Positions 1 through 11,900 of a stretch of DNA of 64,000 nucleotides are shown in pieces. Positions within the stretch are counted from its first letter, which is position 1, and every line of letters starts with the position of its first letter. The stretch spans positions 8,448,001 through 8,512,000 of the forward strand of contig CM048554.1 of NCBI GenBank assembly GCA_026413225.1, in the 5' to 3' direction. Below the pieces are notes generated by a model. That model saw only the letters and a list, made by a program, of their open reading frames with translations. It searched no databases and was not told the DNA's origin. The DNA comes from Otis tarda (lineage: Eukaryota > Chordata > Aves > Otidiformes > Otididae). The position numbers and the translations under genes are program-made.

Positions 1-2059
1 TAACACATGCCTCTTCTGTTACTCTGTCATTTACATGCTGAATTTGCCTCTGAGTCTGTTACTTTTCCTTTTGTCTGTGCCATGCGTTGGGAAACTTAAA
101 GAACCAATGCCTTCATACTACAATGTTTGTTAAAGCAAAACATTAATAAAGCTTGTCCTGAAGACAAGGTGATGCTGCTTGTGTGTTTATTCTCTCCTAA
201 ACATGCGGTCCTTTTGGTTGTTAGTGTTTCAGTTTGGGCATGGGATCATCAGTGCACGCAGCCAGGTCCTTGTTTAAATTTATCATTCACTCGATGGCAG
301 TCTTGTGAGAAATGGATACCTCAGCAGGATTTTTGGTCGGCTTCGCCAAAGGGTAAGAACAGGGACTTTGCATCTCGGAGGGCAAAAGGTTACTTCTTTG
401 GTCCCATCACTGTACCAGAGATGTTACAAAACCCATCCCAGCAGTTGTACCAGTACTAGATCTCCAGCGTCTAGCATCAAAGAATACTCCCATAGATATG
501 CAATCCACGGGTATAATAGAGAACACGCAGTGTACCCTAGATGTTATCCGCCCTTTCTGCCATCGCTTATTTCAAGACTGAATGGATAGAAGATATACAA
601 AACTTGAGAAGGTGTTTTTTTTTCTTCCCATGGCACTGGTATAGATGAAAACACTGGTATCGACCATGCCTTACTCTTTTTATCGAAGGCCAAGGATTTA
701 ATCATTGATAACCAAAGTTAGAGTGCTGGCCCTGTGCATTCAAAACTCTCTGACAAATGGATTTCCTCTCTGAAATTTGACCTTTCCTTGCTTGCAACCC
801 TTTGACAGGCAAATAGAAGAAGACAAGGCACAGGAGACACAAGGCAGTGGGGAATGCAGGTTGGGGAATTCCTGGATGCAGGATCCAACTGCAGTGAGCT
901 AAGCTGAGCGAGAAATACCAGCAGTATCTGTAACACAGCATCTTGTTGGATTCAGTTTGTCAAGAGCTCCATTTTCACTGTATCTCAAGAACTGTATAGC
1001 CTAGAAGGAGGCGCCTGCTTTCCCTGTGCTGTAGCCTGTTTCTGCTGCAAGGGAACATTTTTGTCTACAGCAGGTGTATATGTTTAAAAGGAGAAAAAAT
1101 AATTCATCTCTCATCTAGGAGCAAGTACTGTCCATCCCACCCTTTTTGAGTAGCACAGCGTGGAGAGGAAAACCTCTGTGGTTTCGGAGGATGAAGAAGG
1201 GCGTGTGTTTGAGGCTGCTCAGACCCTTGCAGCGATGGGTGTTTGTCCAGTGATGTGGATTAGGCAAAGAGCAGGCTAGCCTGTTAGGATGATATGAGCG
1301 ATCAACTATCCTTTAATTATACTCCTGTTGCTGCTGGCCAGATTGACACCTCCCCTTACAGAACTTGTTTGGAAAAGCGGTAGATTTGTGCCTGTGGAGG
1401 GCTTTTGCTGAGCTGATAACATCAGAGGTCACTCTAAGTCTGCAGAAATAGAGGCCTGGTAGCCACTTTTCCTGCTCAGCCGTCTCTGAGAGATTCTCCC
1501 AGAGGAATCAGGTTGTCTTTCAGCATTTCTGTGTGAACCTGCCACTTCTCACTCCCCACCCCCCACCCCCTCGCCCCCCGAAATAAGAGTGTTGGGAGAC
1601 ATAAATACCCTAATTTCTCGTTCCATTAGAATTATCAGCAACTCCTTAAAGTAAGTGGCAAATCACTGTTAATTCTTTCGGAATTCACTGATAAAGCATT
1701 TATCGTAATGAATTCCTGTAGAAAATGAAAGAAAGAGAAAAAGGGGGAGAAAAAAAGAAGAAAAAAAAAAGAGGAGAGTCCTGATGAAAACATAGCGGTG
1801 GAGGAGGTACTTGGGGAGGCTGCTCCATCTGCTGGCAGCTCAGGGCTCGTCGCGGGGGGGGGCATTTTGGCTGAGCGTTTTCAGTTCCTATTGCTCCCGG
1901 TGCAAAGCCAGGCGTTGCCGGAAGGCGGCTCCGGATCCAGCTGCTTTGGGGTGCGGGAGGGCGTCGCCCCAGCAGCTGCCCTGAAGCCCTGGGCTGAAAT
2001 GAGACTCGTCTCCCTGAGTTCAACAAGCTTTTGGAGGAGCTTTGCAGGACTGGAGCTCG
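1..2059. other. unique sequence, no gene seen
   Basis: All open frames are short and show no recognisable domain. There is a C-rich tract near 1556-1580 and a purine-rich tract of A and G near 1722-1775. A GC-richer patch lies at about 1800-2000. Positions 478-550 resemble a stretch near 3800-3875, described as a separate repeat. Confidence 0.6.
478..550 (+). repeat. dispersed repeat, copy 1
   Basis: This stretch shares a colinear series of words with 3800-3875: AGAATRCTCCCATA, TATGCAATCCAC, GTATAAT/GTGTAAT and CTAGATGTTAT, in the same order and orientation. I do not recognise the family. The copies are diverged and about 3.3 kb apart. Confidence 0.55.
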
Positions 2060-2278
2060 AGAGGGACTTTTGACAAGGGCATGTAGTGATGGAACAAGCA
2101 ACGGCTTTAAGCTGGAAGAGGGTAGATTTAGATTAGATATAGGGAAGAAATTTCTTTATTGTGAGGGTGGTGAGGCACTGGCACGGGCTGCCCGGAGAAT
2201 TTGTGGATGCCCCATCCCTGGAAAGAGTCAAGGCCATGTTGGATGGGGCTGTGAGGAACCTGATCTAGGGGCAGGGCT
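2060..2278 (+). mobile_element. CR1 LINE 3' fragment
   Basis: This matches the end of CR1 ORF2, where the peptide reads roughly as GFKLEEGRFRLDIGKKF and then the W/RLPxE region. It includes the words GGTAGATTTAGATTAGATAT and GATGCCCCATCCCTGGAA shared by other CR1 copies here. The 3' octamer tail is missing and the 5' end is truncated, so it is an old fragment. Like the copy at 38.65 kb it carries TTGACAAGGGCATGTAGTGAT, which suggests the same subfamily. Confidence 0.85.
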
Positions 2279-2611
2279 TTTTAACATTGTGGTGGTTTTT
2301 TACAGTTGTGGGGATTTTTTCATTATTTTTTACCTTTTTTTTTACATTTTTTAATTTTTAATTTTATATATATAATAGAGATATGTAAAGGTATGAGATA
2401 TATGATAATTCACCTAAAACACATGACAGATATTATATGCTGTACTACAGAATATTAGATGTTGTATATATAATACGCAGTATATGTAACGTACAATAAT
2501 CACAACATTTATTATATTCTGTATTTACTATATATTAGATGATGTACAGTTAATATATTTTAGACAACATAGTGTACATATATTGTCTGTAATTCAATTA
2601 GATAACGTATT
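2279..2611. repeat. AT-rich degenerate tract, left part
   Basis: This is very AT-rich sequence dominated by TATA-type words such as ATATAATA and GTATATAATA, without a clean period. It continues on the far side of the CR1 insertion at 2612-3069, so the two parts were probably one tract. Confidence 0.6.
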
Positions 2612-3069
2612 TTAGAATCATAGAATCATAGAATGTTTAGAGTTGGAAGGGACCTTCAAAGGTCATCTAGTCCAACCCCCCTGCAAGAGCAGGGACATCC
2701 CTGACTAGATCAGGTTGCTCAGAGCCTCATCCAGCCTGGCCTTGAACATTTCCAGGGATGGGGCTTCCACCACCTCTCTGGGCAACCTGTTCCAGTGCTC
2801 TACAACTCTCATCGTAAAAAATTTTTTTCTAATATCTAATCTAAACCTACCTCCTTCTAATTTAAACCCATTACCCCTTGTCCTATCACAAGAGGTCCTA
2901 CTGAACAGCTTCTCCCCATCTTTCCTGTAGGCCCCCTTGAGGTACTGGAAGACCGCTATCAGGTCTCCCCGGACCCTCCTCTTCTCCAGGCTGAACAGCC
3001 CCAACTCTCTCAGCCTGTCCTCATAGGAGAGGTGCTCCAGCCCTCTGATTATCTTGGTGGCCCTTCTCA
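2612..3069 (-). mobile_element. CR1 LINE 3' end, minus strand
   Basis: The minus strand encodes the CR1 ORF2 C-terminus in one open frame (2705 to about 3069), including [19 protein letters not shown] and [13 protein letters not shown]. It ends in a 3' UTR with the inverted octamer AGAATCATAGAATCATAGAA at 2612. It is 5' truncated, as is usual for CR1. It is close in sequence to the long copy at 6.0-8.9 kb, so it is relatively young. It interrupts the AT-rich tract. Confidence 0.93.
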
Positions 3070-3082
3070 GGGTTAGAGTTAG

Positions 3083-4110
3083 AACAAACTCATTTTTATA
3101 CACTGTGAACAATACAGGTAAAGGCTGTATATAAAGTATAGACTATATAAAGTAAATAATGTAATAACTCATATGTAAATATTATGTAACTTATACCCCA
3201 TGGATACTATATAGTATGGAGGTAATATATAGTAGCTATCTACTACAAACATATTATAGATAATATGTATACACTATATACTGATTAATAGTCAATGTAT
3301 GACATGTAACAAAATATATTCTATAACATATTGTTAATGGCATTTTAGCTAGTATAGATGTAACTAGTCTCTATACAAGAGAACAATCTAGATAATGCAG
3401 TATACAATCTTTATCTTATAGTATTCTGATATGTGTACTATTTCTATATATAATACATTGTATTGGTATCATACTGTATAGTAATTATCTCATCATACTA
3501 TATTCTCTGTTTGTACAGTATATCTCATTAGCAAGATATAATATATTAGATAACTGGTAATATAATGAGCTGTTATAAAGGTTATGCAAATAATATATCA
3601 AAGCTTGCACTATGTACTATTTAGTATAAACATATTACATGTTATGCTGACATATTATACAGTAATTATATAATTTGTCTTACATGCAGTCTATATTGCA
3701 TATATCTGTAGCACATATTATGTTGTAGATATTTTTCTCAATTTTATTAAATGGATCTATAGACTTTAATGTAGTATCTTATGTAGCATCTATCACCTCT
3801 TGAAGAATGCTCCCATATATATGCAATCCACATGTGTAATATAGAATATGCATCTACATTGCATATACACTAGATGTTATGAGGAAATTTATATAAGAAC
3901 AGTAGTTGCTAGATAATATATAGTATAGCCTGTTTGTACTATATACATATATATATATATAACACAGCATGTGCTGTGTAATGTGATGCACATAGGATAC
4001 ACTCTATTTGTGTCATTTTAATGATTAGTCCAGTTTATACTCCATGTACATAGAGCATAAATGCTATACACTATACATAGTGTATGTACATGACTTACTT
4101 CTTATACTGT
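3083..4110. repeat. AT-rich degenerate tract, right part
   Basis: About 1 kb of AT-rich sequence full of related TATATAGTA/TACTATATA words that can pair with each other. It includes a short (AT)n run at about 3950-3962. No open frame of note. It looks like a decayed AT-rich satellite or a very old repeat. Confidence 0.55.
3800..3875 (+). repeat. dispersed repeat, copy 2
   Basis: This is the partner of 478-550, with the same order of words (GAATGCTCCCATATATATGC, CAATCCAC, GTGTAATATAGAA, CTAGATGTTAT). It lies inside the AT-rich tract, so the tract may derive in part from a family of diverged repeats. Confidence 0.55.
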
Positions 4111-6001
4111 ATGTATGCATTTTCTCCTTCCTCTCCCCACCCCTCTCTTATCTGATGGAGCCCCAGCCATCCCTTCAAGCACATTGCTCTGGCTGAGGCT
4201 GAGCTGGCAGGATGAACTCCTGTCCCTAGCTGATGGTCTTTCTCTGCACCAAGGCGTGAGTAGTGGTTATTTGAGCTGGGTACAGTTGCTAGTCATGGTG
4301 GTTTTGCTGCTTTACATCTCTGGAAATGAGATCAGTGTCTGCCTCCATAAGGTTAAGCTGATTAGTACCATGATCTAAATAGAAACTAGAGTTTTAAAGT
4401 CTTGACAGGAATTTCTTTTTTTTTTTTTTTGGAAAGTTTTTGTTTGTTTGTTTCCAGTAAAACCTGCTGACAAATTTAAAAGAATTAGTTTAAGTTAGCA
4501 ATAAAATAGTATGACAAAGTATGGCAAAACTTGCAATACAGAGAAAGTTGTCTGGCAAAGTTGCACACTTGTTTCTTCTCCTGCTGCAGAAGGGATGCCC
4601 TATGGTGCTTTTTTTTGCCTCCCTGGGCTGTGTTAGTTAATACACATTTAGGCTTGGGGACGAAAAAAAAATTAGGCTAGTGGGCACCACAGCAGCCATT
4701 GAGCTCAAGCCAGCCAGCCACTAATCCCATCACAAAGCCAAGGGCTCCGAGACAGCAGCTCTTGCCCAAAATTCAGGCCAAAGGCCCATCAGGAGGCTGG
4801 AGTATTTGGGTGGGAGGCAGATGATAGAGATGGCTGAATGCCTGGGAAGGAGAGGGGACAGCAGAAACAGGGCTGGTAAGCCAGGCTTGGAGGTTGCATA
4901 GCAGCCCCAGCAGCATGACTCACCCCAGGAAAAAGTAGAGTGGTTTTCACTAGCTATTAGACAAAAAGAGATTTGGAGCTATGAGCAATGAAAAATGCTT
5001 CCTGCTGTTTTAGCCTCGCTGTGGCTGGAGAAAATAGGACTGAGATGAATCGTTGCTTCCTTTCCTACAAGGAAAGTACCCAACTCACTGGCAATTTCTG
5101 CTGCTGGTGAAGACAACACAGAAGACCCTTTCTGCAGTGGCTGACCTTAGGTCAAGCAAGGGCAACACCATAAATGAAATTATTTTTGCTGCAGCTGCCA
5201 ACTTACATTGCTGAACCCCTGGGAAAGGGATACTTAAAGATCGGTTGTGTTTCCAGGCCTGGTGCCTGAGCCCTGTGTGACTCCAGTCTGCTCAAAGTAG
5301 GGAGGCCTCCTGCACCATCAGCTGCTGTATTTCACCACCGCTAGCCCCAAAACTACAGTCAAAATTTTGGGAGCTGTATGTCTTTCACCAGTTTGTATTT
5401 GGCTGTATCACTTCTACCCAGACACGCTTAGGAGACAAACCAGCTACTTACTTACATCCTGGCACCGTGGACTTACAAAAGTTTCCAAAAAGACAGTAGT
5501 ATCACAGGAAAGCAGAAGCTCTCAGCATCTCCCAAGGAGAATGAAGAAGGGGTTGAAGGCAGCACCTCTGGACCCAAACTGGCATTCACTACAGAGCAAA
5601 CCTCTCACTCAAGCCCTGTATCCCCACAGAGCTATTTGGGTGAGCTGATGTCCCAAAGCCACCTGCAAATGCTAGGCTGCCTCAATTACACTGGGCTTCT
5701 GTGATCCTCTCTTCATCATCTTGAACCTGAGCTTCTGGGAGTAGGCAGGAGGTCTTGCTTAAGCCAGTATGAAAAGAAAAGCCCATCTTGTAGACACTCA
5801 GTTGACACAGCTAATACTTGCTGTTTACAGTCGGCTCAAACAAACTTGTTGCTCTCAGTGAAGCTGCAGCACCTCACACCAAAATAAGACCCAGATACAT
5901 ATTTTGATTTACCTGATGCTGCTTGACATTCTTTCTGTAATGCAGCATATTCGCAGGTAGGTGCAAATAAACCTAATCTGCGATACAAAAGAACACCTGT
6001 C
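4111..6001. other. unique sequence, no gene seen
   Basis: I see nothing beyond short poly-T (4409-4431) and poly-A (4664-4672) runs. The short frames carry no recognisable domain. Confidence 0.55.
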
Positions 6002-8908
6002 ACTCCAGCCAGCAAGTTGGTTTTATCGGGGGCCCAGCTGAAGTGTCTCTATACCAACGCACGCAGTATGGGGAATAAACAGGAAGAACTGGAGATGCGT
6101 GCACCCGAGCAGGGCTACAACCTTGTTGGCATCACGGAGACGTGGTGGGACGACTCTTACGACTGGAGCATCAACATGGAGGGGTACAGGCTTTTTAGAA
6201 AAGACAGGCAGGGAAGACGAGGAGGGGGTGTCGCTCTCTATGTCAGCAACCTGCTGGAGTGCGTGGAGCTCCGCCTGGGGATGGGGGAGGAGCTGACAGA
6301 GAGCTTATGGGTCAAGATCAGAGGACAGGGACGGACGGCGGATGTTACGGTGGGGGTCTGTTACAGGCCGCCTGGCCAGGAAGACAGAGTGGACGAGGCG
6401 CTCTATAGCCAGATAGGAGCAGCCTCACAGCGGTCACAAGCCCTGGTCCTCATGGGGGACTTCAACCACCCTGACATCTGCTGGAGAGACAACACGGCAG
6501 GGCACAGGCAGTCCAGGAGGTTCCTCCAGGAGTTCGATAACTTCCTCCTGCAGGCGACAGAGGAGCCGACAAGGAGGGGTGCCATGCTTGACCTTGTGCT
6601 CACCAACAGGGAGGAGCTGGTGGGGGACGTGAAACTGATGGACAGCCTTGGCTGCAGTGACCATGACGCGGTGGAGTTCAAGATCCACGGGGCGGCGAGG
6701 AAACTGCACAGTAAGCTCTTTGCCCTAGATTTCAGGAAGACGGACTTCGGCCTCTTCAGGAACCTCATGGGCAAAGTGCCATGGGAGGCGGCCCTGGAGG
6801 GAAGAGGGGCCCAGGAAAGTTGGTCCATATTTAAGGAGCACCTCCTCCAAGCTCAGCAGAGGTGCATCCCGATGAAGAAGAAGTCGGGCAAAAAGGCCAG
6901 GAGGCCAGCGTGGATGAGCAAGGAACTCCTGGACCAACTGAAAGTAAAGAAGGAAGCCTATAGAGGGTGGAAGCGGGGACAGGTAGCCTGGGAGGACAAC
7001 CGAGTGGCTGTGCAAGCGGCTAGAGATAGGGTGAGGAAGGCTAAAGCCCTGATGGAATCGAATCTGGCCAGGGATATAAAAAGTAACAAGAAAAGCTTTT
7101 ACAGATATGTAGGGGACAAAAGAAAATCCAAGGAGAATGTAGGCCCCCTCCGGAAGGTAACGGGTGTCGTGGTTACCCGGGATGTGGAGAAGGCTGAGGT
7201 ACTCAATGACTTTTTTGCCTCAGTCTTCACTGATAAGGGCTCTTGTCTCCCCACCCAAGCTGTGGAAGGCACAGGCAGGGACTGTGAGGATGAAGAACTG
7301 CCCACGGTGCTCGAAGAGCAGGTTCAGGATCATCTAAGGAACCTGAAGGTGCACAAGTCCATGGGGCCTGATGAGATCCATCCGCGCGTCCTGAGGGAAC
7401 TGGCGGATGAAGTTGCCAAGCCACTGGCCATCATATTTGAGAAATGGTGGCAGTGTGGTGAGGTCCCCGATGACTGGAAGAGAGGGAACATAACCCCCAT
7501 TTTTAAAAAGGGGAGTAAGGAAGACCCGGGTAACTACAGGCCGGTCAGCCTCACTTCTGTGCCTGGCAAGGTCATGGAGCAGATTCTCCTGGAAAGCATG
7601 CTAAGGCACATGGAGAGCAAGGAGGTGGTTGGTGACAGCCAACATGGCTTCACCAAGGGCAGATCGTGCCTGACCAATTTGGTGGCCTTTTATGACGGGG
7701 TAACAGCATCGGTGGACAAGGGAGGGGCAACGGATATCGTCTACCTGGACTTGTGCAAAGCTTTTGACACTGTCCCGCATGACATCCTTCTCTCTAAACT
7801 AGAGAGGCATGGGTTCGATGGATGGACCACTCGGTGGATAAGGAGTTGGCTGGATGGCCGCACTCAGAGAGTGGTGGTCAACGGCTCAATGTCCAAGTGG
7901 AGACCGGTCACCAGTGGCGTCCCTCAGGGGTCCGTGTTGGGCCCGGCCCTGTTCAACATCTTTGTCGGCGTCATGGACAGTGGGATAGAGTGCACCCTCA
8001 GCAAGTTCGCCGATGACACCAAGCTGTGTGGTGCTGTCGACTCGCTGGAAGGGAGGGATGCCATCCAGAGGGACCTTGACAGGCTGGAGAGGTGGGCCCG
8101 TGCCAACCTCATGAAGTTCAACCAGGCCAAGTGCAAGGTCCTGCACCTGGGTCGTGGCAATCCCAGGCACAAATACAGGCTGGGCGGAGAATGGATTGAG
8201 AGCAGCCCTGAGGAGAAAGACTTGGGAGTGCTGGTAGACGAGAGGCTCAACATGAGCAGGCAATGCGCCCTTGCGGCCCAGAAGGCCAACCGCATCCTGG
8301 GCTGCATCAAGAGGAGCGTGGCCAGCAGGTCGAGGGAGGTGATTCTGCCCCTCTACTCTGCCCTGGTGAGACCCCACCTGGAGTACTGTGTCCAGTTCTG
8401 GAGTCCCCAACACAAGAAGGACATGGACCAGTTGGAGATGGTCCAGAGGAGGGCCATGAAGATGATCAGAGGGCTGGAGCACCTCTCCTATGAGGACAGG
8501 CTGAGAGAGTTGGGGCTGTTCAGCCTGGAGAAGAGGAGGCTCCGGGGAGACCTGACAGCAGTCTTCCAATACCTCAAGGGGGCCTACAGGAAAGATGGGG
8601 AGAAGCTGTTCAGTAGGGCCTGTTGTGATAGGACAAGGGGTAATGGGTTTAAATTAGAAGGAGGTAGGTTTAGATTAGATATTAGAAAAAAATTTTTTAC
8701 AAGGAGAGTGGTAGAGCACTGGAACAGGTTGCCCAGAGAGGTGGTGGATGCCCCATCCCTGGAAATGTTCAAGGCCAGGCTGGATGAGGCACTGAGCAAC
8801 CTGATCTAGTCAGGGATGTCCCTGCTTCTTGCAGGGGGGTTGGACTAGATGACCTTTGAAGGTCCCTTCCAACTCTAACCCAACTCTATGATTCTATGAT
8901 TCTATGAT
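6002..8908 (+). mobile_element. CR1 LINE, near-complete ORF2 copy
   Basis: A 2.9-kb CR1 insertion covering essentially all of ORF2 plus the short 3' UTR (8810-8908). The UTR ends in tandem ATTCTATG octamers, the hallmark of avian CR1. The 5' UTR and ORF1 are missing, so this is a 5'-truncated copy, but the truncation falls at or just before the start of ORF2. I did not find a convincing target duplication, which is normal for CR1. It is the longest and least damaged LINE in the window. Confidence 0.95.
6017..8809 (+). CDS. CR1 ORF2 protein: AP endonuclease + reverse transcriptase
   Basis: An uninterrupted 930-codon frame. The N-terminal AP-type endonuclease shows the metal and catalytic set: N14 in TNARS, E41 in [10 protein letters not shown]116 in CYRPP, D148 and N150 in GDFNHPD, and S214-D-H-D217 near its end. 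The RT domain follows, with [14 protein letters not shown], motif [10 protein letters not shown] (D578), [10 protein letters not shown] and the catalytic FADD at residues 664-667. The C-terminal region runs to LDEALSNLI. The frame opens with TTG at 6017 and the first ATG is at 6068 (M18), so the native start may have been lost. By family knowledge this protein nicks target DNA and primes reverse transcription of CR1 RNA from its 3' end. An unbroken frame with all catalytic residues implies a recent insertion, but without a promoter or ORF1 this copy is unlikely to be autonomous. Confidence 0.93.
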   Translation: MVLSGAQLKCLYTNARSMGNKQEELEMRAPEQGYNLVGITETWWDDSYDWSINMEGYRLFRKDRQGRRGGGVALYVSNLLECVELRLGMGEELTESLWVKIRGQGRTADVTVGVCYRPPGQEDRVDEALYSQIGAASQRSQALVLMGDFNHPDICWRDNTAGHRQSRRFLQEFDNFLLQATEEPTRRGAMLDLVLTNREELVGDVKLMDSLGCSDHDAVEFKIHGAARKLHSKLFALDFRKTDFGLFRNLMGKVPWEAALEGRGAQESWSIFKEHLLQAQQRCIPMKKKSGKKARRPAWMSKELLDQLKVKKEAYRGWKRGQVAWEDNRVAVQAARDRVRKAKALMESNLARDIKSNKKSFYRYVGDKRKSKENVGPLRKVTGVVVTRDVEKAEVLNDFFASVFTDKGSCLPTQAVEGTGRDCEDEELPTVLEEQVQDHLRNLKVHKSMGPDEIHPRVLRELADEVAKPLAIIFEKWWQCGEVPDDWKRGNITPIFKKGSKEDPGNYRPVSLTSVPGKVMEQILLESMLRHMESKEVVGDSQHGFTKGRSCLTNLVAFYDGVTASVDKGGATDIVYLDLCKAFDTVPHDILLSKLERHGFDGWTTRWIRSWLDGRTQRVVVNGSMSKWRPVTSGVPQGSVLGPALFNIFVGVMDSGIECTLSKFADDTKLCGAVDSLEGRDAIQRDLDRLERWARANLMKFNQAKCKVLHLGRGNPRHKYRLGGEWIESSPEEKDLGVLVDERLNMSRQCALAAQKANRILGCIKRSVASRSREVILPLYSALVRPHLEYCVQFWSPQHKKDMDQLEMVQRRAMKMIRGLEHLSYEDRLRELGLFSLEKRRLRGDLTAVFQYLKGAYRKDGEKLFSRACCDRTRGNGFKLEGGRFRLDIRKKFFTRRVVEHWNRLPREVVDAPSLEMFKARLDEALSNLI

Positions 8909-11900
8909 ATTTCAGGGCATGAAATATCCAGGAAACATAAGAGGGATCAGGAACACCTCTTGGTCCCCAAAAGCTATAAACAGATTGTTGAAGTAGTGTT
9001 ATAATTGTTAAACAGACCACTCAAATACACCCTTTTTATGAACAGACTGAGCACTGTATGGTGACTGCACTGTATGGTCACCACTACTGGTGACCCATAC
9101 TGAGAGCAGCACCGAGGCCAAAGTCACCCCCTCAACCTCCACATAAGCCTTGATGTAGCAGAGCTAGGAGGGAAGCAGCAAACAGCAGCCCCAGACCTCA
9201 CTGAAGTGACCCCAATGCACACACTGACCCAGGGCCAGGCTCCTCTAAGCTGAGTTGCGCCCCCAGCATAGGAAGGGTTGGGGGGGTGGAAACAAGGGAG
9301 AACACAAGAACAGTATCTCAGGAAGCCTGCAAACATTACAGTCAAGGGTGCATCTGACTTTCAAGCCAAAGACTCAGCTGCCAGTTGTGGGGGTCAAACA
9401 GCCAAGCACATTGTGGATTTTGAGCTGCCAAGGGTCACTGAGAGGCCATGGCTTTGTAGGGTCAAGAGGTTGTCCAGCCCCAACCCCATGATGGGGTACA
9501 GATCCCACAGCCTGGTGTCTGGCTCCAGAGAGAGAACAAGTGCTGTTAGACCCCAGCTCAGATACTCATTGATGTCCCAGGTGATGTTCCTTCCCTCTCA
9601 TACTTCTTGCTTGTTTTGCTCACTTTTTTTTTTTAAAAGGGAATTGAGTATGTATGTAAAGGCACTATGTATGTGCCTTTACTTCTTATCTGCATATAAA
9701 TTAAAAAAAAATTAGAAGGCATTTAGCTTAAATCCTGCCAAGCTCTTGTCCTCACTGCTTCTGTGGCGCTGTCAAGTTCTGTTGACTTTGCGAGAGGATG
9801 CACTTGCTTTGTTCAGGTCAAATTTGCCAGCTTTCTATTTGGTTGGATGTCCACACCTTGGCCCAAATTCATCATTGTTGGGCAGGGATAGGATGGCTTG
9901 AAAATGCCTTGTTTCTTCCTTGGAGTGAAGTATCTTGTAGTTAACGAGCATGACAGGAGACACAAAAGGAAGAAGGAAAAACAAAAACAAATCAGAAACA
10001 GACCCAGTGTCTGGCAATTGCAGCATAGATGTGAACCTTTGGACCCAGCATGGATCAACTGTGCTGTGCCCAAATGAGCTGCATTCTGTCAAGCAGGTCT
10101 ATCTTGGATATAAAAAACAAATGGCAGGAATAGATGCAAAAAAAAAAAAAGTTATATAATTAATTAGCAAAAGAGGTGAAAGCAGAGAAGAGTGTGCCTG
10201 GCAGTCATTTTTCTTTTCCATGGTATAAAATGTGTTCTCTTCCCTGAGTCTAAAGATGTAGCCAAACATTTGACCTGGTCTTTGCAGGGTCTGCCTGCCC
10301 CATGGCAGCCTGGGTGTTGGGCTTCTTCATCTGGAGCAGCTTCTACTTTAATTACAGCATCAGTTTTATGACTGTGACAAGCCACCCTTCAGTAAGGTCA
10401 TACAACAAGGGCAGAGTTTATTAAATGTTTGGAATACAGCAAAGTTTCTGGCCAGGTTTGTAGGGCCATCAGGGCTGCAGCAGTACAGCCAGTCACTGCC
10501 CTGCCCCTCACTGGCAAAGCATTGGGGAGGGGGAAGCCCTTGTGTCTTGGCTTTAAGATATTCCCTACAGCTGAAGGTCACACCATTAAAACCAGCTTCT
10601 CTTCAGTAAACTGCACTAAATGTCTGGCATGCACTTTTAGAAGAACACCATCAACATGGTCTGAAAATTGCTCACAAATGAGAGGCAAGGCAGATGGCCT
10701 CCAACTCCACCAAGCCCAGTTTTGGACCTCTGGAAGGGCCAGGTTGCTCTGAACCACACTCAGATGAGGTGGGAGGAGAGCTGGCTGCAGAGACTACAGC
10801 TGGTTTGCCCATCAGTCATGCAGGGCTCCCACAAGCACCTCTTACCACATCACCCTGTGAGAGCTCCTGCACAGACAGCCAGCCAGGTCTCTCCCATAGC
10901 TATTCCACAAGGTCCCTTCTCCTTCCTTCCGTCTGCTCCTGCTGCTTCCAGCAACCACCAGCTTTGCTAGGAAGTAGCGAAACTTTGCATCCAATCTCCA
11001 GGCAAAACAATACATAGCTTATGTGCTCAGGACCACAACATTCTCACCCTCAAATTGCACACGGATCAACTCTTATTGTTTCTTCTCTTCCCCCATCTTT
11101 GGGAGAAGAGGTAAGTTAAGTCCCCCCTTGCAATCCCCAAGGGCACCTTGCGCCTTGTCCCTGCTGCCTGGCAGCCTGGCTTGGTCTGTAATTACAGGGA
11201 GGTGATGGACCCGCCATCATCAAAGGGATGAGGGAGGAGGAAGGCAAGACTAATGGATGCAGATTTCAGTCTAGGTGGCTACTGTATGGGCCCAAGGGCA
11301 GACAGGGGTGCAGAAAGCTGAGTTGGTTCATAATTAATTATATGCCAGCATCTCATCAATCCATAATGGCCTGCACTGGCATTTTTATCTGTCATAAGAA
11401 AAAGGAATAAAACAAACAAACAAACAAAAAAAACCCCTTCCCAGTCCCTGGCAAATATGTTGTTAGGAATGTATGTAAAACAAATATTTTAAAAGTGCAT
11501 GTTTTCTTCCCTAAAATTTTCTCTGGGGACTTGCAAAGCCACATTTGTGGGGCAGGAAGGGGAAAAATATTAAAATAATTACGACTTTCTTTGAGTGGCT
11601 CTGCTTAAGAGGAGATATTGAAAAAAAGGCATATTGAAAAAATCCTTTTGACTCTAGCCTCTGTTAGAGTCCAGCTACCACTTACTTAACACACCCTGGC
11701 ACGTGCAGGGGAGCTGTGGTGGCAGTGCCACTTTGGGGATTACTCCACGAGGGTGATAGGACAGCTTTCTCCTCCCAAAGATGGAACTGTCATCCCCACA
11801 ACATGCCCGGCTGGCCCTCCTGTTCCTGCCTCTCTCTCCCTCAAGGTTCCCCAGTCTCACACTGAACACGTTTAAATATGTTTTATAATGAAAAACTGTA

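Noticed and set aside
7886-8569. 227-codon minus-strand frame opposite CR1 ORF2
   Set aside because: Shadow of the strongly biased coding strand of CR1, not an independent gene.
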